Source of the DNA: Caldiserica bacterium UBA646
GTDB lineage: Bacteria; Caldisericota; Caldisericia; Caldisericales; Caldisericaceae
DNA length: 5,672 bases
Direction of reading: 5' to 3'
Assembly (NCBI GenBank): GCA_002299965.1
Contig: DBOM01000008.1
Span: forward strand, 1 to 5,672
Below the pieces are notes generated by a model, which worked only from the letters and a program-made list of their open reading frames with translations, did not search any database and had not been told where the DNA came from. Both the position numbers and the translations under genes were made by a program. Below, piece after piece: positions 1 through 5,345 of this stretch (position 1 is its first letter; every line of letters starts with the position of its first letter).

Positions 1-9
1 TTGATATGT

Positions 10-37
10 TTTAGAAAAGATTAAAAAGCATTATAAT
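10..37 (+). promoter_or_regulatory. Putative promoter of trmD, giving a leaderless mRNA
   Basis: A perfect -10 hexamer TATAAT lies at 32-37. A weak -35 candidate TTTAGA (4 of 6 consensus positions) lies at 10-15, with a 16-nt spacer. Initiation six to nine bases after the -10 box would fall at 43-46, on or just before the trmD ATG at 46. No purine-rich Shine-Dalgarno precedes that ATG, unlike most other genes here. Transcription from an upstream gene, for example rimM, is still possible, because the window starts too close to exclude it. Confidence 0.5.
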
Positions 38-45
38 TTATTGAT

Positions 46-804
46 ATGAAAATACATATTCTGACAATTTTTCCTGAGCTTTTTGAATGCGTGGAAAAGG
101 AAGGAATTATTAAAATAGCAAATGAAAGAGGGTTGCTGGATCTTTATTTGCATAATCTTCGTGATTATACAAAAGATAAACACAGGACAACCGATGATAC
201 TCCATATGGCGGTGGCGCAGGGATGGTAATGCTTGCAGACCCGGTTATTAAAGGTATTGCTGATATAGAAAAAAAGTTCGGGTCAAGTTACAAGGTGATG
301 CTTACTCCGCAGGGAGAGCAGTTTACTCAAGAAACGGCAAATTTCTTAAAAGATAAGGAATCTCTTCTTTTTATTCCAGCTCATTATGAAGGCATTGATG
401 AAAGAGTGATTGAGCTGGCGGATATGGAATTATCGACTGGTGATTATGTGGTGAGTGGCGGCGAATTGCCTACAATGCTTGTTGTTGATGCAGTTGTGCG
501 TCTTATCCCTGGAGTGCTTGGAAACAGATCTTCTTTGAGTGAAGAAAGCTTTGAGAATAATCTTCTCGAGTATCCTCAATATTCGCGCCCAAGAGAAATA
601 TCTGGCAAAGAAGTGCCTGATGTACTTATTTCAGGACATCACGAAAACATAAAAAAATGGAGATTAAAACAATCGTTAAAAAGAACCTTGATAAAAAGGC
701 CAGATTTGATCCTCAAAAAAAGATTTACAAAGGAAGAAAAAGAGCTTTTGAAAGAAATAAAAAATGAACTGGAAGAGGTTTTGAAGGAGATACTAAATAG
801 GTGA
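46..804 (+). CDS. trmD: tRNA (guanine-N1)-methyltransferase TrmD
   Basis: TrmD transfers a methyl group from S-adenosylmethionine to N1 of G37 in tRNAs with a G at position 36, which prevents +1 frameshifting. It is a cytosolic homodimer with a SPOUT trefoil-knot fold. The 252-residue protein has the usual length and starts with the family signature (MKIHILTIFPELF). Seen in order: DDTPYGGGAGM at 50-60, HYEGIDER at 113-120, the SAM-binding knot TGDYVVSGGELP at 131-142, R152 in VRLIPGVLG, YPQYSRP at 176-182, and the tRNA-binding C-terminal domain with ISGHHENIKKWR. R152 aligns with catalytic Arg154 of E. coli TrmD. The residue aligning with the catalytic Asp169 is a glutamate (E167, in EESF instead of EDSF), a conservative but notable change. 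The ATG at 46 matches the family start but has no Shine-Dalgarno; a -10 box ends 8 nt upstream. The stop overlaps the next gene's GTG by 4 nt (GTGA), so the pair is probably translationally coupled. Confidence 0.98.
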   Translation: MKIHILTIFPELFECVEKEGIIKIANERGLLDLYLHNLRDYTKDKHRTTDDTPYGGGAGMVMLADPVIKGIADIEKKFGSSYKVMLTPQGEQFTQETANFLKDKESLLFIPAHYEGIDERVIELADMELSTGDYVVSGGELPTMLVVDAVVRLIPGVLGNRSSLSEESFENNLLEYPQYSRPREISGKEVPDVLISGHHENIKKWRLKQSLKRTLIKRPDLILKKRFTKEEKELLKEIKNELEEVLKEILNR

Positions 805-1355
805 AGCTCTATACTGCTTTGCTACACTATCCTGTATATAACAAAAATGGGGAAATAATTGTCACAAGCATTGTTATTCATGATATTCATGATATGGCGC
901 GTGCCGGAAAAACATTTGGTGCAAAAAATTTATATATTGTGCAGCCCTTTGAAAAGGAAAGGGCAATTGTTGAACGAATAAAAAGATTTTGGGAAACAAC
1001 CGGCAAAAAATATAATCCAAACAGGAATGAAGCAATCGAAATTGTCAAGCTTTCTGAAAGTTTTGAAGAAACAATTGCGGATATAACTGGAATGGAAAGC
1101 GAAAAACCTATTATCATAGGAACGTCAGCACAAGAAAAAGACGCAAGGATGATAAATTATGATGAAGTACACAACTTCCTCGCAAAAGATACTCCGGTAC
1201 TTATCGTGTTTGGTACGGGTTGGGGAATAGCCGGGGAAGCTCTTAAAAAAATAGATTTTTTCCTTCCCTCCATTAAAGGAACGGGCACATTTAACCATCT
1301 ATCGGTAAGAAGCGCATTTTCCATTGTTCTGTACAGATTAAGCACCGCATTATAG
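801..1355 (+). CDS. SPOUT-superfamily SAM-dependent RNA methyltransferase (PF09936 / TM1570 type)
   Basis: This 184-residue protein belongs to the family of Thermotoga maritima TM1570, a predicted SAM-binding RNA methyltransferase with a knotted SPOUT fold and unknown target. Family signatures visible: LLHYPVYNKNGE at 7-18, VIHDIHDMARAGKTFGA at 25-41, YNPNRNEA at 71-78, the knot and SAM-site region IVFGTGWGIAGE at 135-146, and FNHLSVRSA at 164-172. These appear in the expected order and the protein is full length. The start is GTG at 801, supported by the conserved HYPVYN block only seven residues in and by an AAGGAG Shine-Dalgarno at 784-789 inside the end of trmD. The gene often sits next to trmD in other bacteria, which suggests a tRNA substrate, but no residue here identifies the modified nucleotide. 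No clear hairpin terminator follows the stop. A T-rich run at about 1377-1385 lacks a stem. Confidence 0.9.
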   Translation: MKLYTALLHYPVYNKNGEIIVTSIVIHDIHDMARAGKTFGAKNLYIVQPFEKERAIVERIKRFWETTGKKYNPNRNEAIEIVKLSESFEETIADITGMESEKPIIIGTSAQEKDARMINYDEVHNFLAKDTPVLIVFGTGWGIAGEALKKIDFFLPSIKGTGTFNHLSVRSAFSIVLYRLSTAL

Positions 1356-1451
1356 GATGTTAAATCTCGTTCGCCGTTTTTCTTTATCTATAATTGTTGG
1401 GGTTAGGCAAATACTTAGTTTAATACTGGGTTTTATCATGTTGTAAGTGTA

Positions 1452-1479
1452 TTGACACGGAATAAAAATAACATATAAT
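1452..1479 (+). promoter_or_regulatory. Consensus sigma70/sigmaA-type promoter for the 1632-4737 operon
   Basis: The -35 box TTGACA (1452-1457) and the -10 box TATAAT (1474-1479) both match consensus fully, with a 16-nt spacer. Predicted initiation is near 1485-1487, leaving a leader of about 145 nt before the ATG at 1632. This is the best promoter match in the window and marks the DUF1611 gene as the start of a new transcription unit separate from trmD. A second TATAAT at 1389-1394 has no acceptable -35 box. Confidence 0.82.
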
Positions 1480-1485
1480 TGCGTA

Positions 1486-1631
1486 AAATAGTGTAGAAAA
1501 AGGTAAAATGAAAACTTTTAATGAAAGTGCAAGGGAGGACATCGAAGAGCCTCCACCTAAATACCTGAAAAGTCAAAGGACTCTTTATGTTTTATTCAAT
1601 CATATTTTTCTAAAAATTTCCGGAGGGAAAA
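1486..1631 (+). promoter_or_regulatory. Long 5' leader with possible alternative hairpins
   Basis: The leader from the predicted start site to the ATG at 1632 is unusually long for this compact region. GGAGG at 1534-1538 can pair with CCTCC at 1550-1554 (5-bp stem, 11-nt loop). The same CCTCC is complementary to the Shine-Dalgarno GGAGG at 1622-1626, so the two pairings exclude each other, as in a translational switch. Between them lies AGTC (1571-1574) facing GACT (1579-1582) around an AAAG loop; the stem extends by three A-T pairs if C1583 bulges, and U-rich sequence follows. The leader also holds a 49-codon open frame (1508-1657) that runs out of frame into the downstream gene. I do not recognise a known riboswitch class. 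The stems are short, so regulation here is a hypothesis. Confidence 0.35.
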
Positions 1632-2720
1632 ATGCAAAAAGCTCTAATCCTTTGTGAAAAAATGTTTGATTCCACAGAGGGGAAAACAGCACACGGATTA
1701 CTGCGATATTCAAAACGATTTGAAATTGTTGGCATTATCGATTCTTTTCACAATGGAGAAGATTCAGGAGTAGTTCTTGATAACGTTTACAATGGTATTC
1801 CTTTCTACAAAAATATTGCAGATGCTATTAATGCAAATCCTGACGCAAAATTCTTGATCATAGGTATAGCAACTGACGGCGGACGATTGCCACACTTTTT
1901 CAGGCCAATTATTGCTTACGCTATTTCGCATAAAATGAGCATTGTAAATGGGTTGCATGAATATTTATCGGAAGACCGTGAATTTTTAAAACTTGCCGCT
2001 TTACATGGAGTAGACCTCATTGATGTAAGAAAACTGTCCTCGGGGTCTCATTTCTTTAGCGGCGAAATCGAAAATGTAAAAGCTGTCAAAATTGTTATTC
2101 TTGGCACGGATTCGGCTATCGGGAAAAGAACTACGGCATTAAAGATTAAAGAAGCGCTTATCAATAATGGCCTCAAAGTTACATTTATTGGTACAGGGCA
2201 AACTTCATGGATGCAAGGAGAAAAATACGTATCTATCATTGATTCAACAATAAATGACTTTGTATCAGGAGAACTTGAACATATTACAGTTCAGGCATAC
2301 TATGAAGAGAATCCGGATGTTATTATCATTGAAGGGCAAGGAAGCATTCTTCACCCTGCCTACCCAGGGGGGTTTGAAATTATTGCTTCGGTAAGGCCAG
2401 ATGCAATTATTTTGCAGCATGCACCAAAAAGAATGAAATTTGATGGATTTAGTAATTATGTTATTCCTTCTTTAAAGAGATTTATTTTTATCATAGAAGC
2501 ACTTTCTAGAAAAAAAATCATTGCAGTTACAATAAATCATGAAAGAATGAAAAAATACGAACTAGAAAAGATGGAGAAAAACATAGAGAAGCGGTATCAT
2601 ATACCGGCAACTGATCCACTATGGGATGGAACTGATAGAATTACCGATATTATTTTATCTCGCTTTCCTTCATTGAAGAAGAAGGTTTTAGAAAAAGGCA
2701 AGGTATGTATAAGAGTATAA
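1632..2720 (+). CDS. DUF1611 family P-loop protein, DgcN-like (putative N-acyltransferase)
   Basis: This 362-residue protein matches the DUF1611 family over its full length. The N-terminal Rossmann-like domain (about 1-150) contains KTAHGLLRYS at 18-27, IVGIIDS at 32-38, GIATDGGRLP at 78-87, VNGLHEYLS at 105-113 and DVRK at 131-134. The C-terminal P-loop domain has a Walker-A-like loop GTDSAIGKRT at 158-167, TGQTSWM at 188-194, and EGQGS...HPAY at 234-244. The best-characterised relative, DgcN of marine Alphaproteobacteria, is reported to N-acetylate D-glutamate, working with the racemase DgcA. Thermotoga TM0796 is a structurally solved member of unknown role. No dgcA is visible here; a MurL-like gene follows instead. 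The ATG at 1632 has GGAGGG at 1622-1627 (short 4-nt spacing) and precedes the conserved N-terminus. The end overlaps the next gene by 16 nt. Family assignment is firm; substrate and reaction are inferred. Confidence 0.85.
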   Translation: MQKALILCEKMFDSTEGKTAHGLLRYSKRFEIVGIIDSFHNGEDSGVVLDNVYNGIPFYKNIADAINANPDAKFLIIGIATDGGRLPHFFRPIIAYAISHKMSIVNGLHEYLSEDREFLKLAALHGVDLIDVRKLSSGSHFFSGEIENVKAVKIVILGTDSAIGKRTTALKIKEALINNGLKVTFIGTGQTSWMQGEKYVSIIDSTINDFVSGELEHITVQAYYEENPDVIIIEGQGSILHPAYPGGFEIIASVRPDAIILQHAPKRMKFDGFSNYVIPSLKRFIFIIEALSRKKIIAVTINHERMKKYELEKMEKNIEKRYHIPATDPLWDGTDRITDIILSRFPSLKKKVLEKGKVCIRV

Positions 2721-4153
2721 CAAACCTGCAAAGGATCACTATTGAGGGGTTAAAAATTAAAAACAGCCATATATCGGCGAAGTACACTGTAATAGATGCA
2801 TATAACAATACTGAGTCGTTTACTATTCATTTCTCATACAAACCGGAAATAGAAAAAAGGTTCATTGAGCCTTTTGCAGGACTTATTGTATCTGCGCCTG
2901 CAATAAACTATGCACTTTTTTCTGAGGAGATTATCTTTGATGTCCCACTTTCAAGTGAAGAAATTGATTTTATCAAGTTAATGTGCCAGGTTACGGCAAA
3001 AGATATTCTGGTAAATAAGTTTATAAATAAAACAAAGTTTATCAAAGAAGACGTAAGGGAAAATTTATTGAGGGAAATTGAATCAATAGAACTATCCTTG
3101 AGTGATCTCTGTTTCCCTAATAAAAAGATAAAGATGGAAAACTATTCCATGGATACTAATAAAGCATTAATCCTTTCTTCCGGGGGGAAAGAATCGCTCC
3201 TATCCTACGGGTTTCTTAAGGAAGCGGGATTTGTAACCTATCCAGCGTTTTTTAACGAATCGGGAAGACATTGGCTTACGGCAATTACTGCATACAGAGA
3301 ATTCAGTGAAAGAGACAAAAATACACTCAAAGTTTGGTCGAATGTGGATAGACTTTACAATTTTTTCTTGAGAAAACTAACTTTCATAAAGTCAAACTAC
3401 TGGAAAATTAATAAAGATACATACCCAATAAGGCTGTTTATCTTCGGGCCATATATTGTCTCTTTTTTACCTTATATAATAAAAGAATCCATAGGAAATA
3501 TTCTTCTTGGGAATGAATTTGATGACACGGCCCTTTTTGCTAATAGTACTAACGTTAAAAAAGGTTTTACGCATTATTATGGGATATACGACCAGACGGC
3601 TGAATTCGACAAAGCTGTAACTGAATTTTTAAATAGAGATGGTGTACATGTGACACAATGGTCAATTGTAAGAGCTCTTTCCGGATTCCTTGTAGAAAAG
3701 ATTCTTGGAAAGAATTTTCATGACCTATTTATGCTTCAGCATTCCTGTCATAATGTACATATTGAGGGTGGTAGGATTACACCGTGCGGAAAATGCAGAA
3801 AATGCCTTGGCGTCGAGCTTTATTTAGCAGGGAATGGATTAAATGGGGAAAAGATAGGTTATAAAAGAGAAGACATTGAGCAATTACTTACAAGGTTAGA
3901 AAAAACAAAATTAGGGTTAGACGAGAAAGAATTTCAGCATGCCCTTTTTAATACAACAGGAGGGAAAAAAGGAAAAGAATTTAAGGAAATAGAAACCCTC
4001 CAGTTTAATACTATTACATCTCCAATAGAAAACATTCCGGTTTATGCAAGGGGAAAGGTTATCCCTACTCTTCTTGCTTATGTGCCAGAGGTATATTTTA
4101 ATGGAATGTTCTTCAGTAAAGATGTTTTTGTGGAGAAAGAAATATGGAAATAG
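2705..4153 (+). CDS. PP-loop ATPase, distantly MurL-like (possible ATP-dependent glutamyl epimerase)
   Basis: The 482-residue protein has a PP-loop (SGGKES, 159-164), the ATP-pyrophosphatase motif used to adenylate a carboxylate or similar group. A cysteine cluster, C348 plus CGKCRKC at 361-367, resembles QueC/MurL zinc-type sites. The motif order mirrors MurL, the epimerase of UDP-MurNAc-L-Ala-L-Glu: an N-terminal beta-rich domain with a hydrophobic AINYAL element (66-71), the PP-loop, GNEFDDT (269-275) in place of a SNExS-like motif, an aromatic and acidic region near 289-301, and the SCHN plus Cys cluster. About 110 residues after the cluster are unexplained. The ATG at 2705 has AAAGG at 2694-2698 with 6-nt spacing. 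It overlaps the DUF1611 gene by 16 nt and the GNAT gene by 10 nt, so the three are probably co-translated. It could instead be a QueC-like or other PP-loop enzyme. ATP pyrophosphatase chemistry is well supported; epimerase activity is inference from recalled family motifs. Confidence 0.6.
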   Translation: MYKSITNLQRITIEGLKIKNSHISAKYTVIDAYNNTESFTIHFSYKPEIEKRFIEPFAGLIVSAPAINYALFSEEIIFDVPLSSEEIDFIKLMCQVTAKDILVNKFINKTKFIKEDVRENLLREIESIELSLSDLCFPNKKIKMENYSMDTNKALILSSGGKESLLSYGFLKEAGFVTYPAFFNESGRHWLTAITAYREFSERDKNTLKVWSNVDRLYNFFLRKLTFIKSNYWKINKDTYPIRLFIFGPYIVSFLPYIIKESIGNILLGNEFDDTALFANSTNVKKGFTHYYGIYDQTAEFDKAVTEFLNRDGVHVTQWSIVRALSGFLVEKILGKNFHDLFMLQHSCHNVHIEGGRITPCGKCRKCLGVELYLAGNGLNGEKIGYKREDIEQLLTRLEKTKLGLDEKEFQHALFNTTGGKKGKEFKEIETLQFNTITSPIENIPVYARGKVIPTLLAYVPEVYFNGMFFSKDVFVEKEIWK

Positions 4154-4737
4154 AAATTTTGCATCTCTCTTTTGAAGAATTAGACAATTTTATTCAAGAA
4201 AGGGATTTTTCTATAAAAAATGATTTTATTTTTATGGTGGAAAAAACAGAAGAAAAAGATTTTACCTCTTTCCTAATTAAAAAAATGCCTTTCAAGACAG
4301 AAATTACAAGCAAAGAATTTAAAAAAGAATTTAAAATAAATCAATACAGAGATAGGCTAAAAGAGATAATTCAAAGAGATAAAATTAGTTTCAAGGCAAT
4401 TTGTAATGGCGAGATCTGCGGAGTTATTGTTGCAGAAAATGAACAATGGGAGGACACTATATTTATATATGAATTTATGATGGATAAAGCATTTCGAAGT
4501 ATGGGAATAGGTTCGCAATTATTAAAAGCAGTAAAAAAAGCTGCCAGATCAAAAAATGTGAGTCAACTAATGCTTCAAGTTGAATGCAGAAACTATTCTG
4601 CTATTTCTTTTTATATAAGCAGAGGATTTAAAATTATAGGAGTAATACAGAGAAGAATTCCGGTTCTTCTACTTGGTGATCATATTGAAAAATTTAGAAA
4701 GGAGGTGAAAAAGGATGAAGAAACAGGATCTTATTGA
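4144..4737 (+). CDS. GNAT-family N-acetyltransferase
   Basis: This 197-residue protein carries a GNAT domain in its C-terminal half (about 80-175). Beta-strand 4 is IFIYEFMMDKAF (106-117). The acetyl-CoA pyrophosphate loop is R118-S-M-G-I-G123 with the following helix, matching the R/QxxGxG/A rule. Strand 5 is LMLQVEC (142-148), N150 follows, and motif B is AISFYISRGFKIIG (153-166) with the usual tyrosine at 157. The first 80 residues are charged and lack a recognised domain. The ATG at 4144 lies inside the end of the PP-loop gene (10-nt overlap), with GGAG at 4132-4135 and 8-nt spacing. Substrate is unknown; position suggests it acylates an intermediate or product of the two upstream enzymes, or a protein. 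The last 23 nt overlap the HU gene, and its codons 185-189 encode HU's Shine-Dalgarno. Codon use looks more AT-rich than in its neighbours. Confidence 0.8.
   Translation: MEIEILHLSFEELDNFIQERDFSIKNDFIFMVEKTEEKDFTSFLIKKMPFKTEITSKEFKKEFKINQYRDRLKEIIQRDKISFKAICNGEICGVIVAENEQWEDTIFIYEFMMDKAFRSMGIGSQLLKAVKKAARSKNVSQLMLQVECRNYSAISFYISRGFKIIGVIQRRIPVLLLGDHIEKFRKEVKKDEETGSY
4698..4708 (+). promoter_or_regulatory. Extended Shine-Dalgarno of the HU gene inside the GNAT gene
   Basis: AAAGGAGGTGA is an 11-nt perfect complement to the canonical 3' end of bacterial 16S rRNA. It precedes the HU ATG at 4715 by 6 nt, or 9 nt from the GGAGG core. It is the strongest ribosome binding site in the window, as expected for an abundant protein, and it decides the ATG at 4715 as the start. 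Confidence 0.88.
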
Positions 4738-4987
4738 TGCGCTTACCAAAAAAACAGGCTTGAAGAAAAAAGAGACAGAGCAGTTTTTAAGCGCATTTAC
4801 AGAAACAGTTTCAGAATCATTAAAAGCTGGTGAAAAGGTTGCTCTTATCGGATTTGGTACTTTTGGAGTGAAAAAAAGAGCAGGACGAACGGGAGTAAAT
4901 CCAAGAACCAGGGCAAAGATCCAAATTCCTGCAACGACAGTGCCTTTCTTTAAAGCAGGGGAAACCTTGAAAAAGGCAGTAAAGTAG
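4715..4987 (+). CDS. hup: HU-family DNA-binding nucleoid protein
   Basis: HU is a small basic dimeric protein that binds and bends DNA without strong sequence preference and compacts the nucleoid. The 90-residue length is typical. The N-terminal helical dimerisation part (1-40, starting MKKQDLIDAL) is followed by the beta-arm signature: GFGTF at 46-50, then RAGRTGVNPRT and IQIPA with the intercalating proline of the arm tip region, ending in PFFKAGETLK. All hallmark residues (G-F-G-T-F, R-x-G-x-N-P, I-P-A, F-K-x-G) are present. It overlaps the GNAT gene by 23 nt and is read with a strong Shine-Dalgarno. I found no convincing internal promoter upstream, so it may be transcribed with the operon, although HU usually has a promoter of its own. 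IHF-type specificity cannot be excluded by sequence, but HU is the simpler call. A terminator follows 10 nt after the stop. Confidence 0.96.
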   Translation: MKKQDLIDALTKKTGLKKKETEQFLSAFTETVSESLKAGEKVALIGFGTFGVKKRAGRTGVNPRTRAKIQIPATTVPFFKAGETLKKAVK

Positions 4988-4996
4988 AAAAGCAGT

Positions 4997-5039
4997 AAAA
5001 AATAAAAGGGAAAGGAAAATTCTTTCCCTTTTATTTTTC
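4997..5039 (+). terminator. Rho-independent, probably bidirectional, terminator after the HU gene
   Basis: A near-perfect inverted repeat pairs AATAAAAGGGAAAG (5001-5014) with CTTTCCCTTTTATT (5022-5035), about 14-18 bp with a 7-nt loop (5015-5021). The right arm continues into a T-rich tract. The left arm is preceded by an A-run (4997-5002), which gives a T-tract on the minus strand, so it can also stop transcription arriving from the right. Confidence 0.93.
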
Positions 5040-5144
5040 TATGTAGCATGTTGTATCTCTTAGCTCTTCAGCTAAAAACAAAGCGAATAAATTGTATTTA
5101 CTTTGCGATGCTTTGAAAGTTTTTGCGTAATTTGCTTTAGTCAT
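5031..5144 (-). CDS. Possible small ORF or gene remnant, 37 codons
   Basis: On the minus strand an ATG at 5144 opens a 37-residue frame ending at TAA (5031-5033) inside the terminator stem. The frame stays open upstream to a stop at 5193-5195, 53 sense codons in all. The peptide has a mixed, protein-like composition (for example LFALFLAEELRD near its C-terminal half), which is not typical of random AT-rich sequence. No Shine-Dalgarno or clear promoter precedes it, and I recognise no family. It could be a real small protein, a decayed gene fragment or chance. It would converge on the HU gene and share the bidirectional terminator. Confidence 0.18.
   Translation of the reverse strand: MTKANYAKTFKASQSKYNLFALFLAEELRDTTCYIEK
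5056..5105. repeat. Adjacent small inverted repeats downstream of the HU terminator
   Basis: TTAGCT (5060-5065) pairs perfectly with AGCTAA (5070-5075) around a CTTC loop. Immediately after, CAAAG (5079-5083) pairs with CTTTG (5101-5105), and the stem continues through one mismatch and one G-T pair into AATA/TATT, leaving a 5-nt loop. Neither is followed by a T-run, so they are not terminators. They lie within the minus-strand open frame. Role unknown; they may be part of a small RNA or have arisen by chance in AT-rich sequence. Confidence 0.35.
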
Positions 5145-5287
5145 TTTTGTCTGCGAGGAGTAGGTAATCTTATTTGGCTTAAAATAGTTTAATCAAACAA
5201 ATCATACTTGCTTTAACCAGGTTTAGAAAATCTTGCATAGTTTTTTCTTGCAGGCTCTGCGCATCTATAAACCGTTAAGCATATCTA
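5145..5287. other. Remainder of the HU-rubrerythrin intergenic gap
   Basis: With the preceding stretch this makes a gap of about 305 nt without a firmly supported gene. I see no tRNA, CRISPR repeat or known riboswitch. Minus-strand frames are interrupted by stops upstream of 5193. The region is AT-rich with several short TTTGC repeats around 5102-5137, just to its left. Confidence 0.4.
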
Positions 5288-5316
5288 TTGACTTTCCCAA
5301 AAAATAATGATAGACT
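5288..5316 (+). promoter_or_regulatory. Promoter of the rubrerythrin gene
   Basis: The -35 box TTGACT (5288-5293) and -10 box TAGACT (5311-5316) are separated by an ideal 17 nt. Predicted initiation is near 5323, leaving a short leader of about 23 nt holding the Shine-Dalgarno AAAGGAGGG (5331-5339). A direct repeat AAATAATNA occurs at 5302-5310 and 5319-5327, flanking the -10 box, and could be an operator. I see no clear PerR-type palindrome. Confidence 0.72.
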
Positions 5317-5345
5317 TTAAATAATCAAAAAAAGGAGGGAGAAAT

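Noticed and set aside
887..1345. Two minus-strand open frames opposite the SPOUT methyltransferase
   Set aside because: Both are antisense to a well-supported gene, lack ribosome binding sites and give no familiar motifs.
1389..1394. TATAAT as a second promoter after the methyltransferase gene
   Set aside because: Sequence at the -35 distance (about 1366-1372) does not resemble TTGACA, whereas a full consensus promoter lies 80 nt downstream.
1356..1400. Terminator after the SPOUT methyltransferase gene
   Set aside because: A T-rich run is present near 1377-1385, but I could find no stem before it.
1411..1450. Inverted repeat (ACTTA/TAAGT) upstream of the operon promoter
   Set aside because: About seven weak pairs around a 26-nt loop in AT-rich DNA is expected by chance.
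1530..1590. Resemblance to a glycine riboswitch (GAAGAGC, CAAAGGACT-like words)
   Set aside because: The conserved core and the expected long P1 and P3 stems are missing; only scattered short words match.
1764..2239. Two minus-strand open frames opposite the DUF1611 gene
   Set aside because: They are antisense to conserved coding sequence, short, and without start signals.
4578..4640. Internal promoter for HU in the GNAT gene
   Set aside because: TTGAAT at 4580 and TATATA at 4612 are separated by 26 nt, too far for a sigma70-type promoter.
4669..5049. 126-codon open frame on the minus strand
   Set aside because: It lies opposite the whole HU gene and its terminator. The HU frame has clear family motifs and a strong Shine-Dalgarno, and the minus-strand peptide has no recognisable features.
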